Assembly (NCBI RefSeq): GCF_900115565.1
Contig: NZ_FOWW01000014.1
Location: 1 to 64,000, forward strand
From: Amycolatopsis arida
GTDB lineage: Bacteria; Actinomycetota; Actinomycetes; Mycobacteriales; Pseudonocardiaceae
Length of the DNA: 64,000 nucleotides
Reading direction: 5' to 3'
The notes under the pieces are model-generated. The model did no database searches. It was not told the DNA's origin and saw only the letters and a list, made by a program, of their open reading frames with translations. Position numbers and translations under genes: made by a program. Positions 44,486-53,764 of this stretch are shown here, piece by piece. Numbering within the stretch: the stretch's first letter is position 1; each line of letters begins with the position of its first letter.

Positions 44486-44610
44486 GGCCATCGGCGCGGC
44501 TCGGCCCACACGTACCGTTCACCGGCGAGCTGTTCCTGTCCGCCGCCACGATCGACACGACCCCGGACACCACCACCGAGAACGAGTTTCCCTGACATCG
44601 GTGCGGCCGG

Positions 44611-45681
44611 TCAGCGTGGGTGGGCCGAGCTGTGAGGTGCCCCGGAACGCAGGGCGCCATCCGGGGCGGGGGCACACGCACCGGCCGGGCGACCGGTCGG
44701 CAGGAACTCCGTGAGGCAGCGGGCGAGCTGGCCGTGGCCGGCGGCGTTGGGGTGGAACGAGTCCTGCGTGGCATGGTCGGCGCGCTGGACGTGCTCGAAG
44801 GCGTCCCAGTCCACGGTGAGCCGGGTGAACCACTCGTCCCCGCCGGTGCACGCCTCGTGCCCACGCCCGGCGGCGGACAGGTCCACGAACCGGGCGTCCA
44901 CCCGGTTCGCCGCCTCCCGCAGGCTCGCCGACAGCGACTCCACCGCCGGCCCGTGAATCCAGCGAAGGTCCTCCCGGTGGAACGGGCACCCGTCGAGGGA
45001 ACGCAGGTGCTCCGGGATCGCCGGGGACAGCGGGGACGGGTAGGACAGCAACACCAGGTCGTAGTCGGCGCGCTCGTACCCGGCGTCGCGCAGCACCGTC
45101 CGGACGTCGCGCAGCGCGGCCGCCACCTTGGGCACCATCGCGGCCAGCCGCTGCCGCCAGTCCTTCCTGATGGCGTGGCCGCACGGCGGCTGGTCCCGCA
45201 GCCACGCGCCCAGGCAGTCGGACATCAGCCGGGAGAAGCGCGGATCGTCGTTGGCGCCGACGGTCACCAGCACCGTGGAGATCCGGTGCGTTCCGGTCAG
45301 CCGGGCCAGCTGCCGGGCCTGCGACGGCTCCGTCCACTGTGTCGTGTCACCCAGCGCGACGTGGGCCGAGGGCGCGCCGGAGCAGGCGAGGTTCACCGAG
45401 GCGGTCACCCCGGGCAACCGCACCCGGTGCACCGCCGCGTGCGGTGAGCGGTGGCACCAGTCGTCGTGGTGGCCGTTGGTCTCCACCGTGTAGTCCCCCG
45501 CACCCTCACCGGCCATGATGCTGTCCCCCATCGCCACCACCGTCGGCGGCCCGCCCCCCGGCGGGCCCGATCGGGGGACCCGCGCGCCCGGCCCGACGTT
45601 CACCAGCACCACGACCGCGACGACCGCCGCGACGACCATGACGACCCCGCCGACCAGCCACAACCGATACCTGCCCCGCAC
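44611..45681 (-). CDS. Membrane-anchored SGNH/GDSL hydrolase
   Basis: A 356-residue protein with an N-terminal membrane helix (LWLVGGVVMVVAAVVAVVV) and an extracytoplasmic SGNH hydrolase. The nucleophile block is VVAMGDSIMAGEG, the Asn is in VTVGANDDPRF, and the Asp/His block is DSFHPNAAGH. Cysteines at several sites suggest disulphides. It is probably a secreted esterase or lipase-like enzyme. Confidence 0.85.
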   Translation of the reverse strand: MRGRYRLWLVGGVVMVVAAVVAVVVLVNVGPGARVPRSGPPGGGPPTVVAMGDSIMAGEGAGDYTVETNGHHDDWCHRSPHAAVHRVRLPGVTASVNLACSGAPSAHVALGDTTQWTEPSQARQLARLTGTHRISTVLVTVGANDDPRFSRLMSDCLGAWLRDQPPCGHAIRKDWRQRLAAMVPKVAAALRDVRTVLRDAGYERADYDLVLLSYPSPLSPAIPEHLRSLDGCPFHREDLRWIHGPAVESLSASLREAANRVDARFVDLSAAGRGHEACTGGDEWFTRLTVDWDAFEHVQRADHATQDSFHPNAAGHGQLARCLTEFLPTGRPAGACAPAPDGALRSGAPHSSAHPR

Positions 45682-45951
45682 CCGCGCTCCTTCTCGTCCG
45701 ATCTGTCCCGTCCCCGACTACCCGGGGCAGCCGCTGCCCATCCCCCGCGGCGACCCGCCACGCCGCACGGCGCTCACCCGGTGAGATCCCGGGTGAGCCG
45801 CCGGGCCGCCAGCAGCAGCGCCGTGCGGGAACCGGGCACCGTCGCGGAGGTCCGCGGCGGCATTGGTCCACAGTGTCCGGAGCGCCCGGGTGACCCCGGC
45901 CGGCACGGCGTTGCGCGCCGAACGGTCACGCACGTCCCTCATCCGCGGGCT

Positions 45952-46326
45952 TCACCCGTCCCGCGCGGGCAGGTCGTCCGCCGACGTCGCCCCGGGCCGC
46001 CACAGGGCCACCCATCCCCCGCCGTAGCGGCGCTGGTCGGGCTTGCCCCACGGGGCCAGCACGAGCGCGGCCACGCCGATGACGACGCTGTTCACCGTGG
46101 CGGCGGCGGGGAACCCGAGCAGCCACGGCGCCACCACCAGCCAGGCGCCGGTGCCGAGGTTCAGCCAGCGCAGCCCGCGGGTGATCTGGAACCCGGCGAG
46201 GAAGCCGATCGCCGCCAGCGCCGGCCCGGCGATCCGGTCACTGGTCGCCGCCGGGTCGCCGTAGCCGAGCACGGCCGGCGCGGCCATCAACCACACCCCG
46301 GCAGCGGCGAGCAGGAAATGCGGCAC
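45952..46326 (-). CDS. SPW-repeat membrane protein
   Basis: A 124-residue small membrane protein with two SPW-type repeats (GVWLMAAPAVLGYGD and GAWLVVAPWLLGFPA) making four helices. GTG 46326 has GGGGGTGAG upstream. It follows the VKOR gene by 6 bases, a common pairing in actinobacteria; function unknown. Confidence 0.8.
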   Translation of the reverse strand: MPHFLLAAAGVWLMAAPAVLGYGDPAATSDRIAGPALAAIGFLAGFQITRGLRWLNLGTGAWLVVAPWLLGFPAAATVNSVVIGVAALVLAPWGKPDQRRYGGGWVALWRPGATSADDLPARDG

Positions 46327-46332
46327 GTGGGC

Positions 46333-46905
46333 TCACCCCCTTCCCTCGGTCCGGCCCCAGAACGCTTGCCACACCGATCCGCCACGGCGCCGCACCCTGC
46401 GCAGGTACTGCAGGCTGGCCAGCACCTCGTCCACGGCGGGCGGGATCATGCTCAGCGAGATCACCGCCGAGGCCAGGCACAGCGTGCAGAACGAGCCGTA
46501 CAGCACCGGCTGGGCGATCACCAGCAGCACGCTGATCGCGCCGAGCGGCCCGACGGCGATCCCGAAGACGATCACGATCCACGGCATCCCCCGCCAGCGG
46601 TTCCGCCCGCCGATCGAGCCGCTGACCGCGTCGGCCAGGTAGCCGATCGCGCCGAGCGCGGCGTCGGAGATCGGCAGCACGTGGGACAGCCTGGAGTTCA
46701 GCACGGTGGCGCTGCCGTCGCCGAAGAACGGCTCCCACACGGTGTCGACGACGCCGTACTGGTACAGCGCGAGGTAGGTGGCGATGCCGGCGCCGACCAG
46801 CGCCACCACCACGATCGGCAGGCGCTGTGGCCACGCCGAGGGGTTCTGGCTCCAGCCCGGCGGGGCGACCCGCTCGGTGGCCAGCGCAGGTGTGGTCCGT
46901 GCCAT
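46333..46905 (-). CDS. Vitamin K epoxide reductase (VKOR)-family protein lacking loop cysteines
   Basis: A 190-residue protein with four or five membrane helices. The active-site CxxC is present (GSFCTLCLASAVISL). The periplasmic loop that normally carries a second Cys pair reads SRLSHVLPISDAALGAIGYL without cysteine. VKOR homologues pass electrons from disulphide-forming proteins to quinone. Without the loop cysteines it must accept electrons directly or do something else. It is in an operon with the SPW protein. Confidence 0.8.
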   Translation of the reverse strand: MARTTPALATERVAPPGWSQNPSAWPQRLPIVVVALVGAGIATYLALYQYGVVDTVWEPFFGDGSATVLNSRLSHVLPISDAALGAIGYLADAVSGSIGGRNRWRGMPWIVIVFGIAVGPLGAISVLLVIAQPVLYGSFCTLCLASAVISLSMIPPAVDEVLASLQYLRRVRRRGGSVWQAFWGRTEGRG

Positions 46906-47232
46906 CACGACGATCTCTCGGGGTCGGGTCCGCGTGGGGAGTGCCCGTCCCAACGAGAGCTAAACCGGACGGCCGGGTCGCTCCGCTCGTGAGCCGCTCG
47001 CCTCTCGGCCCATCGCCGGGCCGGGAGCGCGAGGGCGGATCGTGAGCGGATCGACGTGCACGACCCGACCAGCCAGGCCACGACCAGGGAGTACCACCGC
47101 TCCGACGTCGAGCACGCCATCGGCCCGCGCGACTGGCGCGACGGGGACGAACGACCAGTGACGCTGGGCCGACCAAGGCGCGCCACCCCTGGGTGGGGGC
47201 GGCGCGCCGTAGGCGGCCAAGGCCTTACCTGG
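46906..47232. other. Intergenic region with a terminator
   Basis: About 327 bases. Apart from the VKOR promoter side and the hairpin at 47177-47208 nothing is recognised. Confidence 0.4.
47177..47208 (-). terminator. Hairpin after the 79-residue protein gene
   Basis: Arms GGCGCGCC (47177-47184) and GGCGCGCC (47201-47208) pair and are extended by CCCC/GGGG inside, 25 bases beyond the minus-strand stop. Confidence 0.7.
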
Positions 47233-47472
47233 TCAGGACCTGCCGCCGCCCGCGAGCCGGCCGGCGAGCAGTCGCTTCGCGCGCTCGGCGCGCTGCCGGT
47301 CGCTCTCCTGGATCTCCTCGAAGAAGCGCACGGCCTCGTCGTCACCAGCCCGCCTGGCGTCCTCGATGTAACGCTCCACGGTCTCCGCCTCCTGCAGCGT
47401 GTGGTACAGCACGCTGGTGAGGTTGAAGTGCTCGTCCCGCGTAGCCGTCACGCGCTCGGTGGTCGTCACCAT
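47233..47472 (-). CDS. Small helical (ferritin-like) hypothetical protein
   Basis: A 79-residue, almost entirely helical protein (HFNLTSVLYHTLQEAETVER, DEAVRFFEEIQESDRQRAER). The E-x-x-x-x-Y and E-x-I-Q-E pattern resembles one half of a rubrerythrin-type four-helix bundle, so a dimer could form one. AAGGAGGAC precedes ATG 47472. No partner gene is evident. Confidence 0.75.
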   Translation of the reverse strand: MVTTTERVTATRDEHFNLTSVLYHTLQEAETVERYIEDARRAGDDEAVRFFEEIQESDRQRAERAKRLLAGRLAGGGRS

Positions 47473-47593
47473 GTCCTCCTTTCACCTCGGATCTCTCTGA
47501 CACGACCGGGGTACCCAGGAAATCGGCCGGGCAAAGGTCGTCGGCGAGATCGAGACTGCGGGATCGGGCGCGACCCGGAACGCCGCTGCGCGC

Positions 47594-49381
47594 TCAACGC
47601 CCGCCGGAACGGGCCTCGGCCTCGGTGATGGTCCAGGCCGCGTTGACCAGGCCGATGTGCGACAGCGCCTGGGGGAAGTTGCCGAGCGGGGCACCGTCCC
47701 CGCGGTCGATCTCCTCGGCGAGCAGACCGAGGTCGTTGGCATGCCCGGTGACGGCCTCGAAGACCTCCCGCGCTCGGTCGAGATGCCCGGCGAGCGCCCT
47801 GGCGGCGGCCAGCCAGTAGGAGCAGATGACGAACGCCTCGTCGCTCGCGCCGGTCCACCGCCGTACCAGGCCGTCGTCGGTGAGCTCCCGCTCGATGGCG
47901 TCCAGTGTGGACAGCACGCGAGGGTCGTCGGCGGGCAGGAAGCCGAGGAGGGGGAGCAGCAGCACGCCGGCGTCGAGATGGTGGGAGCCGAACGCGCCGG
48001 TGAACGCCCCGGCTCGGTCGTCCCAGCCCTGCTCCAGGATCGCCGCGCGGACCTCCGCCCGCTGGCTCGACCACCGACGGACGTCGTCCGGCCCGGCGCC
48101 GAGGCGGTCGGCGAGCCGCACGGCCCGGTCGAGGGCGACCCAGCACAGCAGCTTCGACGTGACGTAGTGGCGCTCCCCCTCGCGGCCCTCCCAGATCCCC
48201 GCGTCCGGTTCCCGCCACGAGCTGGCCGCGCGGTCGGCGAACGAGCGCAGCAGCGCGGCCGTCGCCGGCGCGAGCTCACCGAGCTGGTCGCGCAGCACCC
48301 ACGCGCACTCGAGGACCTCGCCGAGCACGTCGAGCTGCTTCTGCCGCCAGGCGTCGTTGCCCACCCGCACCGGTCGGCTGCCCCGGTAGCCGGCGAGGTG
48401 GTCCAGCCGGTGCTCGGTGAGGTCGTGCTCCCCGCCCACGCCGAACATCACCGGCGCCGGGCGCGCGTCCATGCCGCCGACCGAGGCCGCGATCCAGTCG
48501 AAGAACCGGTGCGCCTCGTCCGGGCACGCCGCGACCCACAGCGCCTTGAGCGTGAAGCTGCCGTCGCGCAACCACCCGAACCGGTAATCCCAGTTCCATC
48601 CGCCGCCGACCTTCTCCGGCAACGACGTGGTGGCCGCCGCGGCGACGGCCCCGGTCGGCCGGTAGGTCAGCGCCTGCAGCACCAGGCCGCCGCGCCGCAC
48701 GTCCGCGCGGTACCGGCCCTGATACCCCTGGTGCCGTTCGGTCCACGACCGCCACCCGGCGACGGTGTCCTCCAGCGTCGCGCCGCCGTCCACCGGAGCT
48801 GGTGGTCCGGCCCCGGCGGGCCGGTGGTGCAGCGCGAAGTCCGCGCGCTCCCCCGCCCGCAGCCACAGCCGCCCCGCGGCCCGGCCGTCGCCGGCACGCA
48901 GCGCGGGGTCACCGGTGAGGGTCAGCCGGTCCGCGGCGCCGGCCAGCTCGATCCCGACCCCGGCCTCGACCACCCTCGGCAGGACCAACCCGTACTCCGG
49001 GCGCGGCGCGACCTCGACGTCGACCTCCACCTCGCCCGACAGCGCCTCGACCCGGCGGAGCAGCACGTGCGGCGACGAGTCACCGATACGGTGGCCGCGC
49101 TCCCCCGGCCCCAGCGCCAGCGCGTCGGTGAGCCGCAGCACACCCTGGCCGGTGTGGAACTCCGTCTCCACCACCATCGTGCCGTCGAGGTAACGGCGCC
49201 GCACCGCGTACCGGCCACGCGGCCGGATCGTCCAGTGCCCGGCATCCGGGTCGAGCAGCCGACCGAACACGCTCGGCGCGTCGAACCGTGCGGGGCACCA
49301 CCAGTCGACCGATCCGTCCCGCGACACCAGGGCGGCGCCCTGGCAGTCGCCGAGCAACCCGTAGTCCCCGATCGCGGCCAT
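47594..49381 (-). CDS. Glycoside hydrolase family 15 (glucoamylase/trehalase-like)
   Basis: A 595-residue GH15 protein. The N-terminal beta-sandwich region begins IGDYGLLGDCQGAALVSRDG then SVDWWCPARFDAPSVF. The (alpha/alpha)6 barrel carries GGWNWDYRFGWLRDGSFTLK, the standard GH15 signature with a catalytic acid region. In actinobacteria this subgroup includes trehalases as well as glucodextranase-like enzymes, so cytoplasmic trehalose turnover is plausible. No signal peptide is present. Confidence 0.9.
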   Translation of the reverse strand: MAAIGDYGLLGDCQGAALVSRDGSVDWWCPARFDAPSVFGRLLDPDAGHWTIRPRGRYAVRRRYLDGTMVVETEFHTGQGVLRLTDALALGPGERGHRIGDSSPHVLLRRVEALSGEVEVDVEVAPRPEYGLVLPRVVEAGVGIELAGAADRLTLTGDPALRAGDGRAAGRLWLRAGERADFALHHRPAGAGPPAPVDGGATLEDTVAGWRSWTERHQGYQGRYRADVRRGGLVLQALTYRPTGAVAAAATTSLPEKVGGGWNWDYRFGWLRDGSFTLKALWVAACPDEAHRFFDWIAASVGGMDARPAPVMFGVGGEHDLTEHRLDHLAGYRGSRPVRVGNDAWRQKQLDVLGEVLECAWVLRDQLGELAPATAALLRSFADRAASSWREPDAGIWEGREGERHYVTSKLLCWVALDRAVRLADRLGAGPDDVRRWSSQRAEVRAAILEQGWDDRAGAFTGAFGSHHLDAGVLLLPLLGFLPADDPRVLSTLDAIERELTDDGLVRRWTGASDEAFVICSYWLAAARALAGHLDRAREVFEAVTGHANDLGLLAEEIDRGDGAPLGNFPQALSHIGLVNAAWTITEAEARSGGR

Positions 49382-49510
49382 ACCCGGCTGCTACCCCGCA
49401 ACGCCCCGGCCCAACCCGCGACCGGCCGAAGATGTCAGGCCGCCGACACTTCCCCCTGCCTCGGCGCCACCCGACTGGTGAGATGGGAGCCGAGAGTGAG
49501 GAGGCAGGCG

Positions 49511-49864
49511 ATGGTGCGCGCGGTCTGGAACGGAACGGTGCTGGCGGAGGCGCCGTGGACGGTGCGGGTCGAGGGCAACCACTACTTCCCGCCGGAGTCG
49601 GTGCGCCGGGAGAACCTCGCGCCGAGCGGGAGCAGGACGCTCTGTCCGTGGAAGGGCGTCGCCAGCTACTACCACGTGACCACCGACCACGGCACGCTGC
49701 CGAACGGCGCCTGGTACTACCCGCACCCCAGCCCGCTGGCCCGGCGGATCAGGAACCACGTCGCCTTCTATGGAGAGGTGCGGATCGAGGGCGAGCCCGA
49801 GCCGCGCACCGACCGCCGGCGGGGTCCGCTGCGCCGGCTGCTCCGCCGAGGCCGGCCGGCGTGA
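49511..49864 (+). CDS. DUF427 protein
   Basis: A 117-residue single-domain DUF427 protein (VRAVWNGTVLAEAPWTVRVE, NHYFPPESVRRENL, CPWKGVASYYHV, AWYYPHPSPLARRI) with an Arg-rich tail. The function of the family is not established. Its stop overlaps the GTG of the flavoprotein gene. Confidence 0.85.
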   Translation: MVRAVWNGTVLAEAPWTVRVEGNHYFPPESVRRENLAPSGSRTLCPWKGVASYYHVTTDHGTLPNGAWYYPHPSPLARRIRNHVAFYGEVRIEGEPEPRTDRRRGPLRRLLRRGRPA

Positions 49865-51291
49865 CCCGGCGCGTTCCCGACCTGCTGGTGATCGGCGGCG
49901 GCACCGCCGGGATCCTCGCGGCCAGGACGGCCGCCGGCCTCGGCGCCCGGGTGGTGCTCGTCGAGCGCGACCGCACCGGCGGGGACTGCCTGTGGACCGG
50001 CTGCGTGCCGAGCAAGGCGCTGCTCGCCGCGGCCGGCACCGCGCACCGGATGAGCACCAGTGGGCGGTTCGGGATCGCGCCGGTGGAGCCGGTGGTCGAC
50101 TTCGCCGCGGTGCTGGCCCACGTGCGGGCGGCGATCGATCGGATCGCGCCCGCCGACTCCCCGGCCGCGCTGGCCGACTCCGGGGTCGAGGTCCTCCGAG
50201 GCGAGGCCACCTTCGTCGGCCCGAGGGAGGCGCGGGTGGGCGAGCGGGCGTTGCCGTTCCGGCGGTCGGTGGTGGCCACCGGCTCCTCGCCCGCGCTGCC
50301 CCCGGTGCCCGGGCTGGCCGGGATCGACCCGCTCACCAGCGACACCGTCTGGGACCTGACCGAGCTGCCGCGGCGGCTGGTCGTGGTGGGTGGCGGGCCG
50401 GTCGGCTGCGAGCTCGGGCAGGCCTTCGCCCGGCTGGGCACCGAGGTGACGATCGTCGAGGCCGCCGAGCGGCTCCTGCCGAACGAGGAGCCGTTCGTGG
50501 GCGAGGCGCTGGCCGCGGCGCTGGCGGCGGAGGGGGTGCGCGTGCTCACCTCGACCACGCTCACCGCGGCCGCCCCGGCCGCCGGCGGCGTACGGCTCGA
50601 CACCGCGGGGCCGGACCCGCTGCGCGCCGACCGGGTGCTGGTGGCCACCGGGCGCCGCCCCGGCACCGCCGGCCTCGACCTTCCCTCCGCCGGGGTGCGG
50701 ACCGGCGAGCGCGGCCACGTGGTGGTGGACGACCGGTTGCGCACCAGCAATCCGCGCGTCCTGGCCGCCGGCGACGTCACCGGGCGGCTGCCGTTCACCC
50801 ACGTGGCCGGGGTGCACGGGAGCGTCGCGGCCACCAACGCGCTGCTGGGGCCGCTCCGGCGGGTCGACCACGAGCGGATCCCCTGGGTCACGTTCACCGA
50901 CCCCGAGGTGGCCCGCGTCGGGCTGACCGAGGCCCAGGCGCGGGCCCGGCACGGAGACCGGGTGCGGGTCCGCCGGGTCGACCACGCCGACGTCGATCGC
51001 GCGGTCACCGAGGACGCCACCCGCGGGTCCACCCACGTGGTGCTCGACGGCCGGGGTCGGGTGCTCGGCGCGACCGTCGTGGCACCGCGTGCCGGGGAGG
51101 TGATCGCGGAGCTGACCGGCGTGCTCGCCCGGGGCGGCCGGCTCCGCGACCTGGCCGGCGTCACCCACCCCTACCCCACGTGGAGCGACGGGGTGTGGTC
51201 GGCGGCGGTGGCGGAGGCGACGTCGGCACTGCGCACACCGGTGGCCCGCCGCCTCGGCCGGCTGCTGCTGTGGTGGCGCCGTCACGGGTGA
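49861..51291 (+). CDS. MerA/Lpd-like pyridine nucleotide-disulphide oxidoreductase
   Basis: A 476-residue flavoprotein. FAD motif VIGGGTAGILAARTAAGLGA, redox-active CLWTGCVPSK, NAD(P) motif VVVGGGPVGCELGQAFARLG, second FAD motif VLAAGDVTGRLPF, and a dimerisation domain. It lacks the C-terminal Cys-Cys of mercuric reductase and the HPYPTW-type ending differs from Lpd. It is close to proteins annotated as mercuric-reductase-like. It is coupled to DUF427 and followed by an unknown CC protein and a MerT-like protein, which suggests a role in metal or thiol redox chemistry. Confidence 0.82.
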   Translation: MTRRVPDLLVIGGGTAGILAARTAAGLGARVVLVERDRTGGDCLWTGCVPSKALLAAAGTAHRMSTSGRFGIAPVEPVVDFAAVLAHVRAAIDRIAPADSPAALADSGVEVLRGEATFVGPREARVGERALPFRRSVVATGSSPALPPVPGLAGIDPLTSDTVWDLTELPRRLVVVGGGPVGCELGQAFARLGTEVTIVEAAERLLPNEEPFVGEALAAALAAEGVRVLTSTTLTAAAPAAGGVRLDTAGPDPLRADRVLVATGRRPGTAGLDLPSAGVRTGERGHVVVDDRLRTSNPRVLAAGDVTGRLPFTHVAGVHGSVAATNALLGPLRRVDHERIPWVTFTDPEVARVGLTEAQARARHGDRVRVRRVDHADVDRAVTEDATRGSTHVVLDGRGRVLGATVVAPRAGEVIAELTGVLARGGRLRDLAGVTHPYPTWSDGVWSAAVAEATSALRTPVARRLGRLLLWWRRHG

Positions 51292-51335
51292 GCAGCGGCC
51301 TATGCTGGAGCTCTCGGTCGGCGAGGAGGCCGAAC

Positions 51336-51758
51336 ATGGCACGGCACAGGGTGCTGCTGGTCCGGGAGTGGGACGAGCAGCTGTCCGGGTCGGGCTGCTG
51401 CGGGCGGCTCGGCAGCGAGGCGATCAGCACCGTGCGCGAGCGCGCGGCGGACCCCTACGCCCACACCCGGGCCGGGATGGCGCGGGCGGGCGCGGTGTAT
51501 CGGGCGCTCCGGGAGGCGTTCGGGGAGGACAGGCTCGACGTCGCGGTCGTCGACCCGCGCAACACGGTGTGGCTGCTGCCCGCGGTGTGGCGGGACGCCC
51601 GGCGGCGCGGCCTGTCCCCGTGGGTCGCCCTGCGGAGGCTCAACGCCGCGACGACGGCCGGGGCCCTGGTCTGCGACGGCGTCGTGCTGGCCACCGACCC
51701 CGAACCCGAGCGGGCCGTGGCCCTGGTCCGGGCCGACCTGGTCGGCGCGACCCGCTAG
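51336..51758 (+). CDS. Unrecognised 140-residue protein with vicinal cysteines
   Basis: Starts RHRVLLVREWDEQLSGSGCC with a vicinal Cys pair (GSGCCGRLGS) near residue 20. It continues DRLDVAVVDPRNTVWLLPAV and ends TTAGALVCDGVVLATDPEPE. The order beta-strand, Cys pair, helix, beta (VAVVDP), helix, CDGVVL resembles a thioredoxin-like fold with the cysteines after strand one, but this is only a resemblance. GAGGAGG precedes ATG 51336. It sits between a MerA-like flavoprotein and a MerT-like membrane protein, so a metal or thiol redox role is inferred. Confidence 0.7.
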   Translation: MARHRVLLVREWDEQLSGSGCCGRLGSEAISTVRERAADPYAHTRAGMARAGAVYRALREAFGEDRLDVAVVDPRNTVWLLPAVWRDARRRGLSPWVALRRLNAATTAGALVCDGVVLATDPEPERAVALVRADLVGATR

Positions 51759-51792
51759 ACGTCGTCAGGATGCGACCAAGGAAGGCAACGCC

Positions 51793-52188
51793 GTGACCCG
51801 GTCCGAGCCGAGACCACACCCGACCCGGCCCGGCGGGACGACACCGAGGAGCGAGCGGTTGCCGGTGTGGCGCGTGGGGCTCACCGGTGGGCTCGTGGGC
51901 ATCCTGTGCTGTGTCGGACCCACCGTGCTGGCCCTGCTCGGCGTGGTCAGCGCCGGCACCGCCTACGCGTGGGCCACCACCCTCTACGACCACCACGCGT
52001 GGTGGTTCCGGCTCGGCGGTCTCGTGGTGCTGATGCTGCTGGTGTGGGTCACGCTGCGCCGGCGTCAGCAGTGCAGCATCGCCGGCGTGCGCCGGTGGCG
52101 GTGGCGACTGGCCGGCGTCCTCGGCGTCGCCGTCGCGACCTACCTCGCCCTGTACGCGCTGACCACCTGGCTGGGCACCGTCGCCTGA
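51793..52188 (+). CDS. MerT-like mercuric-transport-type membrane protein
   Basis: A 131-residue protein with three membrane segments. The first contains GGLVGILCCVGPTVLALLGV, a vicinal Cys pair next to Gly-Pro as in MerT (which has CCxxP in helix 1). The cytoplasmic-loop cysteine region is reduced to QQCSIAG. MerT passes Hg(II) to cytoplasmic MerA through Cys pairs. This protein is short and divergent, so another soft metal is possible. A full MerA is encoded 7 kb downstream. Confidence 0.65.
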   Translation: MTRSEPRPHPTRPGGTTPRSERLPVWRVGLTGGLVGILCCVGPTVLALLGVVSAGTAYAWATTLYDHHAWWFRLGGLVVLMLLVWVTLRRRQQCSIAGVRRWRWRLAGVLGVAVATYLALYALTTWLGTVA

Positions 52189-52227
52189 CCGCCCGCCGCG
52201 AGCAGGACGGCCTAGGCCCGGCCGCAG

Positions 52228-52992
52228 TCAACGTCGGCAACGTCGGTTGGATGGCCCCGGTGGGACGTTCGTTCGGGTGGGTCGCAGTACCGCCCGGGTG
52301 GCGAGCACCGCCTGCAGCGCCGCCGCCGGGCGGAGCACCACCGGCCGCGGTGGGTCGATCATGTGGCCGCGTCGGACACCGAGTGCGGTGACCGCGAGCA
52401 CCGGCAGGGGCCAGGCGAGCGACGCGGCGGCGCGGATCCGCGGGTCCGGCTCGTGCCGCAGCGCCAACCAGGTCCAGAACGCGGCGTCGGCCAGCGAGTC
52501 GGCGGCGGCGCCGAACCGTGACTCGGTCCCCAGCCGCCGGGCGAGCATCCCGTCGGCGAGGTCACTGACCAGCGCCAGCGCGGGCACCCACCGGCCGGTG
52601 GCGAAGGTGGGCAGGTTGGCCCTGGCCAGGGTGACGGCGTCGGCCCCACCGAGCGAGCGCCGCCGCTCGAGCAGGCCGAGGTGGCCGGCGGCGAGCGCCC
52701 AGCTCATCAGCGTCCACTTCGGAGCAGTCCACCGTGGCGTTCGTCCGGGTACCCCCGCGGCGAGCGCCGCGAACGCCAGGTGCAGCGCGCACACCTCGGC
52801 CAGTGCCCGCGGCCGGGCCCGCGCCTGGCGCAGCGACCGCAGCGTCGCGTCGAGGACGAACCGGGCCCACGCCCGGGGTCGCCAGTGTCCGGCGGTCAGG
52901 CCGGCCAGCAGCGCGTCGGTGGCGGCACGACTGCTCGGCTCGTCGAGCAGCCCGTACCGCCGCACCGCGGATCCTGACCGCGCCACCACCAT
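52228..52992 (-). CDS. CDP-alcohol phosphatidyltransferase-family protein
   Basis: A 254-residue protein. The CDP-OH-P motif is visible in SDLADGMLARRLGTESRFGA followed by AADSLAD (DxxDGxxAR...G...DxxxD). Several hydrophobic helices and an N-terminal soluble region of about 80 residues surround it. It would join a CDP-activated lipid to an alcohol; the acceptor is unknown. It is 11 bases after the Crp/Fnr gene. Confidence 0.78.
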   Translation of the reverse strand: MVVARSGSAVRRYGLLDEPSSRAATDALLAGLTAGHWRPRAWARFVLDATLRSLRQARARPRALAEVCALHLAFAALAAGVPGRTPRWTAPKWTLMSWALAAGHLGLLERRRSLGGADAVTLARANLPTFATGRWVPALALVSDLADGMLARRLGTESRFGAAADSLADAAFWTWLALRHEPDPRIRAAASLAWPLPVLAVTALGVRRGHMIDPPRPVVLRPAAALQAVLATRAVLRPTRTNVPPGPSNRRCRR

Positions 52993-53003
52993 CACCCGAG
53001 GAG

Positions 53004-53738
53004 TCAGCCGGCGAGGTCGGCGAGGCTGGTGGCGTCCCGGATGTCGATGTGGGCGTAGCGAACAGTGATCCAACCCTGGCGCTCGAAGTCCTTGAGGATC
53101 TTGTTCAGCGACGGCCGCTGCACCCCGAGCATCGCGGCCAGGGCGCGTTGCGGCAACGGCACGGTCCCGTCGGTGGCCTCGTCCAGCAGCAGCCGGGCGA
53201 CCTGCTCGGTCAACGACCGACCGAGCAACCCGATGATCCGCTGCTGGCTGGTCGCCAACCGCTGCGCCACACTGGACAGCCACCGACGCGCGATCGGTGG
53301 CCGGGCGACCAGCAGCCGCTCGAAGTCCGGGGCGTCGAGGAACAGCGCGGTGCACTCCTCCAACGCCCGCGCCGTGTAGGGCAACGGCATGTCCAGCAGG
53401 TACTCGATGTCGCCGTCGACATCCCCCGGCCGCAGCACGTGCACCACCGCCCGCCGCCGGCCGGAGCCTACCGCCAACTCGACCCGGCCGTGCCGCACGA
53501 TCCACACCCCCTCCGCGCCGGCGCCACCGCGGAACAGCACCGCGCCCCGTTCGTAGCCGCGCACGTGCAGCCCGCTGGCCAGGGCCGCCAGGTCGTCCTG
53601 CGCGAGCGGCGCGTCCGCGCCCCGACCCACGCACCGGGCCACCCACGCCGCCTGACGAATCGCCATCTCGGCGGCCGGACCGGGACCGAGCAACCGCGCC
53701 GTCGACTCCAACGCACCGGTCAGCCTGGACAGTCCCAC
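53004..53738 (-). CDS. Crp/Fnr-family transcriptional regulator
   Basis: A 244-residue regulator. A cyclic-nucleotide-binding-type beta-barrel ([33 protein letters not shown]) is followed by a C-terminal HTH ([26 protein letters not shown]). It has no N-terminal Cys cluster of the FNR type. It is divergent from the multicopper oxidase gene, whose promoter it may control, and is followed by a CDP-alcohol transferase gene. Confidence 0.88.
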   Translation of the reverse strand: MGLSRLTGALESTARLLGPGPAAEMAIRQAAWVARCVGRGADAPLAQDDLAALASGLHVRGYERGAVLFRGGAGAEGVWIVRHGRVELAVGSGRRRAVVHVLRPGDVDGDIEYLLDMPLPYTARALEECTALFLDAPDFERLLVARPPIARRWLSSVAQRLATSQQRIIGLLGRSLTEQVARLLLDEATDGTVPLPQRALAAMLGVQRPSLNKILKDFERQGWITVRYAHIDIRDATSLADLAG

Positions 53739-53764
53739 TCCCCCATCCTGTCAGCCAGCGCACA

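Noticed and set aside
45718-45942. 74-codon minus-strand frame between SGNH and SPW genes
   Set aside because: No family, no ribosome-binding site and poor codon pattern; the 270-base gap is taken as intergenic.
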